Below, piece by piece: positions 43,946-53,319 of a DNA stretch of 64,000 nt. The stretch covers positions 62,001-126,000 of the forward strand of contig CAYTZM010000004.1 of NCBI GenBank assembly GCA_964442655.1. The letters run 5' to 3'. The position numbers and the translations under genes are program-made. Source of the DNA: GCA-002727615 sp964442655 (GTDB lineage: Bacteria; Pseudomonadota; Alphaproteobacteria; TMED109). The notes beneath the pieces are model-generated. The model ran no database searches. It saw nothing but the letters and a program-made list of their open reading frames with translations, and had not been told where the DNA came from. How positions within the stretch are numbered: position 1 is the first letter of the stretch; the number at the start of each line of letters is the position of its first letter.

Positions 43946-44740
43946 ATGAAAAAAATTAAAAATTATTTTATTAAATTTTATATCATATTTTCTTTTCTAT
44001 GTGGTTTAGCCTATTCAGAAGAAAAACCATATTCATTAAATGAATTAAAATCAGGGAGTCATTTTTCTAGACAAGAAACAAGAGACATAGAAAATGATGA
44101 ATTTTCTAATCCTGGAATGATTTGGGTAGAAAAAGGAGAAGAATTATTCAATTTGATTGATGGAAGTAAAAATATATCCTGTAATAACTGCCATGATCAA
44201 TCCGGTGTTTCTTTAGTAGGTGTTGCCATTAATTATCCTAAAGTAGATAGAGAAAAACGTAAGTTAATTAACTTAGAGCAAAAAATTAATTTTTGTAGAA
44301 CAGAAAAGATGAATGCAGAGTCTTTTCAGTTTGAAAGTGATTCTTTATTATCTTTAACTAGCTATATAACATATTTGTCTAAAGATATGGCCATAAATGT
44401 TAAAATAGAGGGAGATGCTAAAAAATATTTTTTAAAAGGTAAAGAATTATATTATCAAAGAGTAGGACAAATGAATTTAGCCTGCAATCAATGCCATGAT
44501 GAGATAGCAGGGTCTTATTTAAGGTCAGAAAAAATAAGTCAAGGTCATGTTAATGGTTTTCCATCTTATTTAATGAGATGGGATAGTATAGCATCAGTTC
44601 ATAGAAGGTTTCAATTTTGCAATAATCAAGCAAGAGCAGAACCTTTAGAAATTGGTCATCCTGATTATAATGCTTTACAATTATATGTAACTTGGAGAGG
44701 AAACTCTTTATTAATTGAAAGTCCTTCTGTAAGAAGGTAG
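43946..44740 (+). CDS. soxA: Diheme SoxA, L-cysteine S-thiosulfotransferase
   Basis: Catalytic subunit of SoxAX. The signal peptide ends about residue 24. Two heme sites, SCNNCHD (about residue 80) and ACNQCHD (about residue 184), make it a diheme SoxA. The active-site Cys lies in FQFCNNQARAEPL, where the CxxxxRAEP pattern is intact, and LELY-like ALQLYVTWRGNSLLIESPSVRR closes the protein. It is fourth gene of soxXYZA; a PLP-enzyme gene follows 32 bases later on the same strand. Confidence 0.94.
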   Translation: MKKIKNYFIKFYIIFSFLCGLAYSEEKPYSLNELKSGSHFSRQETRDIENDEFSNPGMIWVEKGEELFNLIDGSKNISCNNCHDQSGVSLVGVAINYPKVDREKRKLINLEQKINFCRTEKMNAESFQFESDSLLSLTSYITYLSKDMAINVKIEGDAKKYFLKGKELYYQRVGQMNLACNQCHDEIAGSYLRSEKISQGHVNGFPSYLMRWDSIASVHRRFQFCNNQARAEPLEIGHPDYNALQLYVTWRGNSLLIESPSVRR

Positions 44741-44772
44741 AATCCTAGTTAAAATTTATTTGGAATAAGAAG

Positions 44773-45741
44773 ATGAAAACACCAGTAAAATCAGTTCTAG
44801 ATTTGATAGGCAATACTCCTTTACTAGAGGTAATGAATATTGATACGGGAGTATGTACATTATATTTGAAATTAGAATCTCAAAACCCTGGCGGTTCAAT
44901 TAAAGATAGACCTGCCAAATATATGATAGAAGATGCTGAAAAAAATGGAAAATTGTCAAAAGGAGGACTAATAATAGAAGCTACAGCAGGTAATACGGGA
45001 ATAGGACTTGCTTTGATAGCTTTGCAAAGGGGATACAGATGTATGATAGTTGTTCCAGATAAAATGGCTAGAGAAAAAATTATTCATTTAGAAGCATTAG
45101 GAGCAGAGGTGTTAGTTACTAGGTCTGATGTAGAAAAGGGTCATCCAGAATATTATGTAGATTTGGCTGAAAAGATATCTAAAGAAAATAAAGGTTCATT
45201 ATATATTAATCAATTTTGTAATAAAGCAAATTTATTAGCTCATATGAACTGGACTGCACCGGAAATTTTAGAACAATTATCTAATAAAGTTGATGCATTT
45301 TGTGCAGGAGTGGGGACTGGAGGTACTATTACAGGTGTGGGAAAAGCTTTAAAAAAAGTAAATAAAAAATGTGATATAATCTTAGCGGATCCAGTAGGAT
45401 CTATTTTAGAACCAAAATTTAATACAGGAGTTGTTCCAGATACAGTTGGGAGTTGGATAGTAGAGGGAATAGGAGAAGATTATTTGCCTCCGTTATTAGA
45501 TTTAAGTATTGTTACACATGCTTATGCTATTTCTGATAAAGAAGCTTTAGAAACTTGTAACACCGTTCTTAAAAAAGAAGGAGTTTTATCTGGTAGCTCT
45601 AGTGGAACTCTAATATCTGCGGCAATTAAGTATTGTAAGGAGCAAACTGAGCCTAAGAATGTTGTAACTCTTGTATGTGATACAGGAAATAAGTATTTAA
45701 AAATTTATGATAAAGAATGGTTATCTAAAAATAATTATTAA
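44773..45741 (+). CDS. Cystathionine beta-synthase-like / cysteine synthase family enzyme
   Basis: PLP enzyme of the beta-replacement family, 322 aa. The PLP lysine is in PGGSIKDRPA, with EATAGNTGIGLAL, the phosphate loop GVGTGGTITGVGKAL and SGSSSGT. PDKMAREKIIHLEALGAEV and VEGIGEDYLPPLLDLS resemble cystathionine beta-synthases more than O-acetylserine sulfhydrylases, and the next gene encodes a cystathionine gamma-lyase-like protein, together a reverse transsulfuration pair. There is no C-terminal CBS regulatory domain. It is co-directional with soxXYZA. Confidence 0.85.
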   Translation: MKTPVKSVLDLIGNTPLLEVMNIDTGVCTLYLKLESQNPGGSIKDRPAKYMIEDAEKNGKLSKGGLIIEATAGNTGIGLALIALQRGYRCMIVVPDKMAREKIIHLEALGAEVLVTRSDVEKGHPEYYVDLAEKISKENKGSLYINQFCNKANLLAHMNWTAPEILEQLSNKVDAFCAGVGTGGTITGVGKALKKVNKKCDIILADPVGSILEPKFNTGVVPDTVGSWIVEGIGEDYLPPLLDLSIVTHAYAISDKEALETCNTVLKKEGVLSGSSSGTLISAAIKYCKEQTEPKNVVTLVCDTGNKYLKIYDKEWLSKNNY

Positions 45742-45756
45742 ATAAGGATAAATAAA

Positions 45757-46932
45757 ATGGTTTCAAATCTTCCTAAATCAAAATTTTCAACGAGGGCTAT
45801 TCATGCAGGACAATCACCTGAACCGTCTACTGGTGCTATAATGACTCCAATATATGCATCTTCTACTTTTGTTCAGGATAGTCCTGGTATTCATAAGGGT
45901 TATGAATATGCTAGAACGGGAAATCCTACTCGTAAAGCTTATGAAATGTGTATGGCAGATTTAGAAGGCGGTTGCAATGCTTATGCATTTGCTTCTGGTT
46001 TAGCTGCTGCAGATACAGTTTTATCTTTGTTAAATTCCGGAGATGAAATTTTAGCTATGGATGACTTATATGGAGGGTCTAGAAGATTATTTGATAATGT
46101 AAGAAAAAGAACTTCTAATTTGAAGTTTTCTTATGCAGATTTATCTGTTACGGAAAATTTGGATAAATTAATTACAGATAATATAAAGATGATATGGATA
46201 GAAACTCCTACCAATCCCATGCTGAAAATAGTAGATCTCAAACATATTGCTGCTATAGCTAAAGAAAAGAATATATTAACAGTAGCCGATAATACATTTT
46301 GTAGTCCTTTTATTCAAAGGCCTATTGAACATGGTTTTGATGTAGTAATACACTCGGCAACTAAGTTTATAAATGGACACTCTGATATAATTGGAGGTGT
46401 TGTTGTATGTTCTAATAAAGAAATAGCAGAAAATATAGCATATTTGCAAAATTCTGTTGGAGCAGTCCAAGGTCCCTTTGATTCATTTTTGGCTCTTAGG
46501 GGTTTAAAAACTTTACCATTAAGGATGGAGAGGCATTGTAATAATGCTATGCAAATTGCAATTTATTTAGAAAATAATAATTTGGTAGAAGAAGTTTTTT
46601 ATCCTGGATTAGAATCTCATCCTGGTCATTTGATAGCAAAAAAACAAATGCAGGGATTTGGAGGGATAGTTACTTGTGTAGTTAAGGGGGGATTAAAAGC
46701 TAGTAGAAGGTTTTTAGAAACTTGTCAGATTTTTCAATTGGCAGAGTCATTAGGCGGGGTTGAAAGTTTAATAGAACACCCAGCTATTATGACTCATGCA
46801 GCTTTAAAAGAAAGTGTTCGAAAAGAATTAGGTATTAATGATGGTCTTGTTAGACTGTCAGTAGGCATTGAAGATATAGACGATCTTTTATCTGATATAG
46901 AAAGAGCGTTGGAGGCTATAAAAGATGGGTAA
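45757..46932 (+). CDS. Cystathionine gamma-lyase/gamma-synthase family enzyme
   Basis: A PLP fold-type I protein of the Cys/Met metabolism family, 391 aa. SKFSTRAIHAGQSPEPSTGA, YEYARTGNPTRKAYE, the PLP lysine in IHSATKFINGHSDIIGG, and SLGGVESLIEHPAIMTHA are diagnostic. Pairing with the beta-synthase-like gene 15 bases upstream favours the gamma-lyase direction (cystathionine to cysteine), with release of H2S or persulfide as a possible side reaction. Gamma-synthase activity cannot be ruled out by sequence alone. Confidence 0.9.
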   Translation: MVSNLPKSKFSTRAIHAGQSPEPSTGAIMTPIYASSTFVQDSPGIHKGYEYARTGNPTRKAYEMCMADLEGGCNAYAFASGLAAADTVLSLLNSGDEILAMDDLYGGSRRLFDNVRKRTSNLKFSYADLSVTENLDKLITDNIKMIWIETPTNPMLKIVDLKHIAAIAKEKNILTVADNTFCSPFIQRPIEHGFDVVIHSATKFINGHSDIIGGVVVCSNKEIAENIAYLQNSVGAVQGPFDSFLALRGLKTLPLRMERHCNNAMQIAIYLENNNLVEEVFYPGLESHPGHLIAKKQMQGFGGIVTCVVKGGLKASRRFLETCQIFQLAESLGGVESLIEHPAIMTHAALKESVRKELGINDGLVRLSVGIEDIDDLLSDIERALEAIKDG

Positions 46933-46946
46933 TTTAGAGAGAAATT

Positions 46947-47459
46947 ATGAAATATTTATATATTATTCGTCATGCTAAGGCAGAACCGTTTAAGAGCAAC
47001 CAAGAAGACCATGAAAGACAACTTATAGAGCAAGGGAAAAAGCGAGCTGAAAAATTAGGGAAATGGCTTTTAAATGCTTCTCCAGGCATAGAACAGATTT
47101 TTTGTTCATCATCTAATAGAACTTGTCAAACAGCAGAAATTATTAATACAGAATTTTTAGATAAGGTTCCAGTTAATATTAACAGTGAGTTATATGGCGC
47201 TACAGAAGAGATCTTATTAAATTTTTTAGTTAATATTAATGATGAAATTAATTCCATTGGATTAATTGGACACCAGCCAGGCATAAAAAATTTAGCAATT
47301 TATTTAACTGGTGGATATTCAAAGGGATTGGAGAATTCTTTAAATGTTAATTTTTCTACTTCTAGTGCACTAATTTTATTATTAAATATAAAAAGATGGG
47401 ATCAAATTTCTGAAAGAATAGGGATATTATCTAATTATTATAATTCTTTAAAAGCATAA
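46947..47459 (+). CDS. sixA: SixA-type histidine phosphatase
   Basis: Small phosphohistidine phosphatase of the RHG branch, 170 aa. The catalytic LYIIRHAKAEPF is at the N-terminus, with the second His in LIGHQPGIKNLA. It lacks the long insertions of phosphoglycerate mutases. SixA dephosphorylates phosphohistidine in phosphotransfer proteins; no phosphotransfer partner is adjacent. It is the last gene of the apparent soxX-to-sixA run (14-base gap) and faces the cytochrome genes. Confidence 0.85.
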   Translation: MKYLYIIRHAKAEPFKSNQEDHERQLIEQGKKRAEKLGKWLLNASPGIEQIFCSSSNRTCQTAEIINTEFLDKVPVNINSELYGATEEILLNFLVNINDEINSIGLIGHQPGIKNLAIYLTGGYSKGLENSLNVNFSTSSALILLLNIKRWDQISERIGILSNYYNSLKA

Positions 47460-47463
47460 TTTA

Positions 47464-48357
47464 TTATTTGTTGTAATTTGAGAGAAGATACTTTGCAATT
47501 GCGTATAATTGATTTTCATTTAAATATGATGTGCCATTCTCTATTATTGAACTCATATGACTTTCAACATAATCACCGTTAGGCTTAAATCCATTTTTGA
47601 GAAAAAAAACAATATCTAATTCGTCCCATGATCCAATACCTTTATTAAAGTTATTTGATATATTAGGGGCTCCGTCATTTAAATTATTATTACTTTTAGG
47701 GCGTCCACTTAAGTCATTAATATTTTTTACTATTGAAAAAATTGTTCTTGGAGAATGGCATGCTCCGCAATGTCCCACGTTTTTAACTAAATAAGCTCCT
47801 TCAGATATAACTTTATTTTTAATAACTGGAATTTGGGATTTAAATAATTTTTCTTCTAATATTCTTCTTATCCATAAAAATTTTCTAATATTATATGGAA
47901 AATATAAATTATGAGGCTTTTGTTTTATAGATGATTGAGGAATGGATTTAATGTAATTGAATATATCTAAGCTGTCTTTTGTAGATAGATCTTTATACCA
48001 TTTATATGGTAATACAGGATAATATGGTTTGCCATTTGGACCAATACCATGTGCTATTGCCTTAGAAAAACTTTTAAAGTCCCAATTACCTATTCCATTC
48101 ATAGAATCAAATGTGATATTGGGACTTATAAAAATTCCATATTTTGTTTTTATCTTATATCCACCACTAAAAGGGGTATTATTATTAGAAGTATGACAAC
48201 CATAACATCCAGCTGCATATGCTAGTATTTTACCATTATCGGCGCAGTATGCAGGTATATTTAAAAAAAAATAATTTATAAAAATAAATTTAATAAAATT
48301 TTTATAATTTAAAATATTAATTTTTCTTTTCTCTAAATTCGTTATGGCAATTGCCAC
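47464..48357 (-). CDS. Exported diheme cytochrome c
   Basis: Two c-type heme sites, GCYGCHTS (about residue 52) and HCGACHSP (about residue 200), with spacing and flanking segments (ISPNITFD, GKPYYPVLPYKWYKDLS) like the cytochrome subunits of membrane alcohol dehydrogenases and related electron carriers. The only ATG (48357) lies 41 bases inside the upstream gene and gives a long basic leader. An ATT at 48321 would overlap that gene's stop as ATTA and leave a compact signal peptide, so the true start is uncertain. It is probably an electron acceptor for a periplasmic oxidation. Confidence 0.85.
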   Translation of the reverse strand: MAIAITNLEKRKINILNYKNFIKFIFINYFFLNIPAYCADNGKILAYAAGCYGCHTSNNNTPFSGGYKIKTKYGIFISPNITFDSMNGIGNWDFKSFSKAIAHGIGPNGKPYYPVLPYKWYKDLSTKDSLDIFNYIKSIPQSSIKQKPHNLYFPYNIRKFLWIRRILEEKLFKSQIPVIKNKVISEGAYLVKNVGHCGACHSPRTIFSIVKNINDLSGRPKSNNNLNDGAPNISNNFNKGIGSWDELDIVFFLKNGFKPNGDYVESHMSSIIENGTSYLNENQLYAIAKYLLSNYNK

Positions 48358-48778
48358 AGGATTTCCCTAAGGCTCCAAGTGCTTTGGCAATTATTTTTTT
48401 ATCATTTTCTTCAGCAGCTAAAACTAAATCTTTTGCTTTATTTATTGATTCCTGCATTTTATCTATAAATAATTCTTTTTTTTCCCATATTTTAGGTAGA
48501 GCTGTTGTTTTCATTCCTGAATTATTTGAAGTTCCTTCAGGAAATGTTTTATTGATATCCATAGCTGCAAGCGTAATATGAAGCGCTTTGGAATGAGGTA
48601 GTATGTCACTACTGATATCAACTTTCCCTTTTAAATTTAAAGCAATGACGGATATATGATTACCTATACTTTTCATTATATTTTTTCTATATTTAATAAT
48701 ATTTTCTGCGTCTTGACTAAAAGCATTTCCACAAAATATAGAAATTACTGTTACTAAAATAGCAAGTATTTTAAACAA
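48317..48778 (-). CDS. Cytochrome c-prime family protein
   Basis: The 153-aa exported protein has a signal peptide (residues 1-21, GNAFSQ), a four-helix profile, and a single C-terminal heme motif KSCGNCHNEFRE. A C-terminal CxxCH after four helices is the cytochrome c' (or c-556) architecture. These bind NO or CO, or transfer electrons. It is encoded just upstream of the diheme cytochrome and convergent with the sox operon, so a role as an electron acceptor in periplasmic sulfur oxidation is possible but only inferred. Confidence 0.88.
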   Translation of the reverse strand: MFKILAILVTVISIFCGNAFSQDAENIIKYRKNIMKSIGNHISVIALNLKGKVDISSDILPHSKALHITLAAMDINKTFPEGTSNNSGMKTTALPKIWEKKELFIDKMQESINKAKDLVLAAEENDKKIIAKALGALGKSCGNCHNEFREKKN

Positions 48779-48864
48779 ATTTTTCTCCCGATATAAATTA
48801 ATAGTCTATAATTAATTATTATATTATATTTAATTTTATTGTTAGTATAGTAATGGAGTAAATA

Positions 48865-50412
48865 ATGTTAAATCTAGCAGCAACATTAGAATATAGTGCT
48901 CAGACTTATCCTGAAAATGTTGCTATATATTTTGCAGATAAAAAAATTTCTTATAATGAATTAAATATTATGTCTAATAGAGTAGCTAATGGATTAATAA
49001 ATTCTGGAGTGAAATCAGGAGACAGAATAGCTTTATGTTGTCCTAATATTCCACAATTTATTTTTGCTTATTATGGAATATTAAAAGCTGGATGTGTTGT
49101 TTTACCATTTAATGTTTTATTAAAGTCTGATGAAATAAAGTTCATATTAGAAAATTCGGAATCTAAAGCTATTATAAGTTTTGAAGGAACAAATGAACTG
49201 GACATAGCTGAACAAGTATATGATGCATTCAAAGATAGCAAAAATTGTAAAAAAATGTGGCTTATAGAGTCAGAAAAAAAATTTAATAAAAATGACGATA
49301 ACATCCAAAATTTTTCTACTTTTATAAATTCTAGTGATAATAATTTTGATACCATACAAATGTCTTCTGAGGATACAGCTATAATTTTATACACTTCTGG
49401 TACGACTGGGAAACCTAAAGGAGCAGAACTTACCCACGCAAATATTTTATTTAATGCATTTATTGCAAAAAATTTAGTGGATATAAATCATACAGATAAA
49501 GTTATAATGTCTTTGCCTTTGTTTCATGTCTTTGGGCAGATCATTATGATGGTTAATGGTCTTTTATGTGGAGCAAGTTTAATAGTTTTAACACGTTTTG
49601 ATCCGGTAGAAGTATTGCAAAATATGGAAAAGTATAAAGCTACGGTATTTGGCGGTGTTCCTACTATGTATTGGGCATTGTTGAATAGTGTTGAGGAGTC
49701 AAATGTAAATATTGAGGTAATATCAAAAAATTTAAGAATATGTGCAGCTGGAGGATCTTCACTTCCTCTTGAAGTTTTGAAAAATTTTGAAGAGCGTTTT
49801 AAAGTTCCTATTTTAGAGGGGTATGGTCTTTCTGAAACTTCTCCAGGCGTAACGTTTAATCATTTAGGTAGAGAAAGAAAACCTGGTTCTGTAGGACAAC
49901 CTGTGTGGGGTGTAGAAGTAAAAGTTGTAGATGAAAATGGTAAGGAAGTTAAAGCAAAAGAAACTGGAGAAATAGTAGTGAGAGGACATGCAGTAATGAA
50001 AGGTTATTTTAATAATCCTATAGGGACTAAGGAAGCTATTAAGAATGGTTGGTTTCATACGGGCGATATAGGTTATTTTGATGATGATAGATACTTATAC
50101 ATTGTTGATAGACTTAAGGATATGATAATTAGAGGAGGGTATAATGTTTACCCTAGAGAATTAGAAGAAGTTTTAATTGAACATGCTGATATTTCATTGG
50201 TTGCAGTGATAGGTGTTCCTCATGAAGAATGGGGAGAAGAGATAAAAGCTTGCGTTGTTTTAAAAGAACATGCTTCTTGCACAGAAGAGGATATAAAGAA
50301 TTTTGCTAAGTCTAAAATCGCAGCTTACAAATATCCTAGAATAATTCAATTTTATGAATCTTTGCCTTTGAATGCTACTGGAAAGATTTTAAAAACTGAA
50401 TTAAGAGGATAA
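48865..50412 (+). CDS. Acyl-CoA synthetase (AMP-forming), long-chain type
   Basis: Activates a fatty or other carboxylic acid to its CoA ester. The 515-aa ANL enzyme has the P-loop AIILYTSGTTGKPKGAELTH, the A5 motif GYGLSETSPGVTFN, GWFHTGDIGYFDD, DRLKDMIIRGGYNVYP and the catalytic Lys in NATGKILKTEL. It most resembles FadD-type ligases of about 500 aa. GGAG lies 7 bases before the ATG. ispH follows after 10 bases. Confidence 0.92.
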   Translation: MLNLAATLEYSAQTYPENVAIYFADKKISYNELNIMSNRVANGLINSGVKSGDRIALCCPNIPQFIFAYYGILKAGCVVLPFNVLLKSDEIKFILENSESKAIISFEGTNELDIAEQVYDAFKDSKNCKKMWLIESEKKFNKNDDNIQNFSTFINSSDNNFDTIQMSSEDTAIILYTSGTTGKPKGAELTHANILFNAFIAKNLVDINHTDKVIMSLPLFHVFGQIIMMVNGLLCGASLIVLTRFDPVEVLQNMEKYKATVFGGVPTMYWALLNSVEESNVNIEVISKNLRICAAGGSSLPLEVLKNFEERFKVPILEGYGLSETSPGVTFNHLGRERKPGSVGQPVWGVEVKVVDENGKEVKAKETGEIVVRGHAVMKGYFNNPIGTKEAIKNGWFHTGDIGYFDDDRYLYIVDRLKDMIIRGGYNVYPRELEEVLIEHADISLVAVIGVPHEEWGEEIKACVVLKEHASCTEEDIKNFAKSKIAAYKYPRIIQFYESLPLNATGKILKTELRG

Positions 50413-50422
50413 TTTTAGTTTT

Positions 50423-51352
50423 ATGAAACGTATTATTCTAGCGCAACCAAGAGGTTTTTGTGCAGGAGTTCAAAGAGCAGTGGATATAGTTGATAAGTCT
50501 ATTGAAAAATTTAATTCACCTATATATGTCCGACATGAAATAGTACATAATAAGCATGTTGTAGATAATTTAACTAAAAAGGGAGCAGTATTTGTAGACC
50601 AAATTTCCGATATCCCTGAGAATTCATATACGATTTTTAGTGCTCATGGAGTATCTGATAAAGTAGAAGAAGAAGCACTAAAAAAGAGTTTGGAGATTGT
50701 AGACGCTACTTGCCCTTTAGTTAAAAAAGTACATATAGAAGCACTGAGTTATTACAATAAAGGTTATAAAATAATTTTAGTTGGACATAAAGGTCATCCA
50801 GAAGTTGAGGGTACTGCTGGAAGGATTCCAGGAGGAGTTGAAGTTATAGAAACTGTTGAACAAATAAAAGATTTAGACTTTAAAAATGAAGAAAAAATTG
50901 CTTATGTTACTCAAACAACTTTATCAGTTGATGATACAAAATATATTATTGAATCTTTGAAGTCTCGTTTTCCAAATATTAAGGGGCCAGATATAAAAGA
51001 TATTTGTTATGCTACACAAAATAGACAAAAAGCTGTTAGAGAATTGGCAACTTATAGTGATATTGTATTAGTTCTAGGCAATGATAATAGTTCTAATAGT
51101 ATACGATTAGCTGAAATTTCTTCTTTAACTGGAGTTTCTACATATAGAATAGCGGATAAGCATGAGGTAAATTTGAATTGGTTTAATGATGTTTATACTA
51201 TTGGCATTACTGCAGGAGCATCTACTCCTGAGATATTGGTAACAGACTTAATTGATTTTCTTAAAAAACAATATGGAAATACTCTTATTGTTGAAGTTTT
51301 GGATGGAACTGAAGAAAAAGTTAATTTTAAATTGCCGGTTAAGGTGGTTTGA
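50423..51352 (+). CDS. ispH: 4-hydroxy-3-methylbut-2-enyl diphosphate reductase
   Basis: Last enzyme of the MEP isoprenoid pathway, with an iron-sulfur cluster held by three Cys, all present: PRGFCAGVQRAVD (about residue 13), DATCPLVKKVH (about residue 97) and KDICYATQNRQ (about residue 195). SAHGVSDKVEEEA, VGHKGHPEVEGTAGR and GNDNSSNSIRLAEI complete the family signature. The 309-aa length is normal. It is convergent with dxs of the same pathway, 5 bases apart. Confidence 0.97.
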   Translation: MKRIILAQPRGFCAGVQRAVDIVDKSIEKFNSPIYVRHEIVHNKHVVDNLTKKGAVFVDQISDIPENSYTIFSAHGVSDKVEEEALKKSLEIVDATCPLVKKVHIEALSYYNKGYKIILVGHKGHPEVEGTAGRIPGGVEVIETVEQIKDLDFKNEEKIAYVTQTTLSVDDTKYIIESLKSRFPNIKGPDIKDICYATQNRQKAVRELATYSDIVLVLGNDNSSNSIRLAEISSLTGVSTYRIADKHEVNLNWFNDVYTIGITAGASTPEILVTDLIDFLKKQYGNTLIVEVLDGTEEKVNFKLPVKVV

Positions 51353-51357
51353 ATAAC

Positions 51358-53256
51358 TTAATATTTTATTAATTCTTTTATTTTTTTTACAATTGAAATC
51401 GAATTCATTTTAGCTTCCTGATACATTGATTCAGGATTAGCTTGATTTATAAATTTGTCAGGGAATACTATTGAATAAACTTTTGAAGATTTGTTTAATA
51501 AGTTGTTCTCAGTTATGTATTGTAGGACGTGAGATCCAAATCCTCCTACTACACCTTCCTCAATAGTAAGAAAAATTTCGTGATTTTTAATTAAATTTTT
51601 TATCAAATTTTTATCTAAAGGTTTGCAGAATCTTGCATCGGCTATTGTAATATCATAGTTATCTCCTTCTAAAATTTTTGCAGCATCTAGAGCTTCATTT
51701 AATCTTGCTCCAAAAGATAAAATACATATTTTATTTCCTTTTTTTACAATTTTTCCTTTGCCAATTATTAATGGTTTTAAATTATTTTCTATTTTTACAC
51801 CTATTCCTATTCCTCTAGGGTACCTAAAAGCAGATGGTCTATCATTTATATAATTTGCAGTAACACACATTTTTTTAAGCTCATTTTCATTTGCAGCAGC
51901 CATAAGAACCATTTTGGGTATATTCGCTAAATACGCTATGTCGAAGGATCCAGCATGTGTAGCGCCATCTGCACCTACTAAGCCTGCCCTATCTATAGCA
52001 AATCTTACAGGTAATTCCTGTATTGCTACATCGTGAATTATTTGATCGTAAGCTCGTTGTAAGAAAGTAGAATATATAGCGGCATATGGTTTCATTCCTT
52101 CTGCAGCCATACCTGCAGCAAATGTAACTGCATGTTGTTCCGCTATTCCTACATCAAAAAATCTTTTTGGAAATTTTTTTGCAAATATATCTAAGCCTGT
52201 TCCAGAGGGCATTGCTGCAGTTATTGCAACTATTTTCTTATCTTTTTTAGCGAGTTCAGTAAGGGTATTTGCAAAAACTGATGTATAGCTTGGAGGTCCT
52301 TTTTTATTTTTATTTTGTGAACCTGTAACAATATTAAATTTAGAAACGCCATGAAATTTATCAGAACTTTTCTCTGCAGGGGGATAACCGTGCCCTTTAT
52401 GAGTAACGACGTGCACAAGTACAGGCCCTTTTTCTTTTTTATCTCTAATGTTTTTAAGTATTGGAATTAAATGGTCAAGGTTATGTCCATCAATAGGTCC
52501 TATATAATAAAAACCTAATTCTTCAAATAGAGTTCCTCCTGTAACAATACCACGAGCATACTCTTCTGCTCTTTTTGCAGTATTGGCTATGGGTTTTGGA
52601 AGTTTTTTTGCAACTTGACTAGCTACTTCCCTTAAACTTCTATAAGAAGAAGAGGAAATTAATTTTGATAAATAAGCACTCATTGCTCCGACTGGAGGTG
52701 CAATTGACATATCGTTATCATTTAAAATTACTATCAGTGGAAGTTTCATAGATCCAGCATTATTCATAGCCTCATAAGCCATTCCAGCAGTCATAGATCC
52801 ATCACCTATTACTGCTATGCTTCTTCTATCTTCTTTATTTAAATCTGCGGCAGTTGCCATTCCTAATGCGGCAGAAATAGATGTTGATGCATGAGCTGCT
52901 CCAAAAGGGTCATATTCACTTTCAGCTCTTTTCGTAAATCCTGACAACCCTTTTTTTTGTCTTAAGGATTTCATCCTTTTTCTACGTCCAGTCAATATTT
53001 TATGGGGATAGCTTTGATGTCCAACATCAAATATTAATCTATCATATGGCGTGTTAAATACATAATGTAGGGCTATAGTAAGTTCAACTACTCCTAATCC
53101 AGCACCTAAATGCCCACCAGTTTTAGAAACAGATTTTATCATTTCGTCTCTTACTTCTTTAACTAGATCTTTTAAAATATTTTGGTCTAGTTTTCTTATA
53201 TCTGAAGTATTTTCAATATTATCTAGAATGTAATTAATATTTTTTTTAGTTGTCAT
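51358..53256 (-). CDS. dxs: 1-deoxy-D-xylulose-5-phosphate synthase
   Basis: TPP-dependent first enzyme of the MEP pathway. The 632-aa protein has GLGVVELTIALHYVFNTP, VGHQSYPHKILTGRR, the TPP motif GDGSMTAGMAYEAMNNAG to ILNDNDMSIAPPVGA, and in the central domain FFDVGIAEQHAVTFAAGMA and DRAGLVGADGATHAG. The start is ATG 53256. With ispH and ispE also in this window, the organism clearly uses the MEP pathway. Confidence 0.97.
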   Translation of the reverse strand: MTTKKNINYILDNIENTSDIRKLDQNILKDLVKEVRDEMIKSVSKTGGHLGAGLGVVELTIALHYVFNTPYDRLIFDVGHQSYPHKILTGRRKRMKSLRQKKGLSGFTKRAESEYDPFGAAHASTSISAALGMATAADLNKEDRRSIAVIGDGSMTAGMAYEAMNNAGSMKLPLIVILNDNDMSIAPPVGAMSAYLSKLISSSSYRSLREVASQVAKKLPKPIANTAKRAEEYARGIVTGGTLFEELGFYYIGPIDGHNLDHLIPILKNIRDKKEKGPVLVHVVTHKGHGYPPAEKSSDKFHGVSKFNIVTGSQNKNKKGPPSYTSVFANTLTELAKKDKKIVAITAAMPSGTGLDIFAKKFPKRFFDVGIAEQHAVTFAAGMAAEGMKPYAAIYSTFLQRAYDQIIHDVAIQELPVRFAIDRAGLVGADGATHAGSFDIAYLANIPKMVLMAAANENELKKMCVTANYINDRPSAFRYPRGIGIGVKIENNLKPLIIGKGKIVKKGNKICILSFGARLNEALDAAKILEGDNYDITIADARFCKPLDKNLIKNLIKNHEIFLTIEEGVVGGFGSHVLQYITENNLLNKSSKVYSIVFPDKFINQANPESMYQEAKMNSISIVKKIKELIKY

Positions 53257-53319
53257 ATATAGAAACCATTCATTACTTATAAATTAAGTTTGTAAACATA
53301 TAATTAGTTGAATAAAGAT

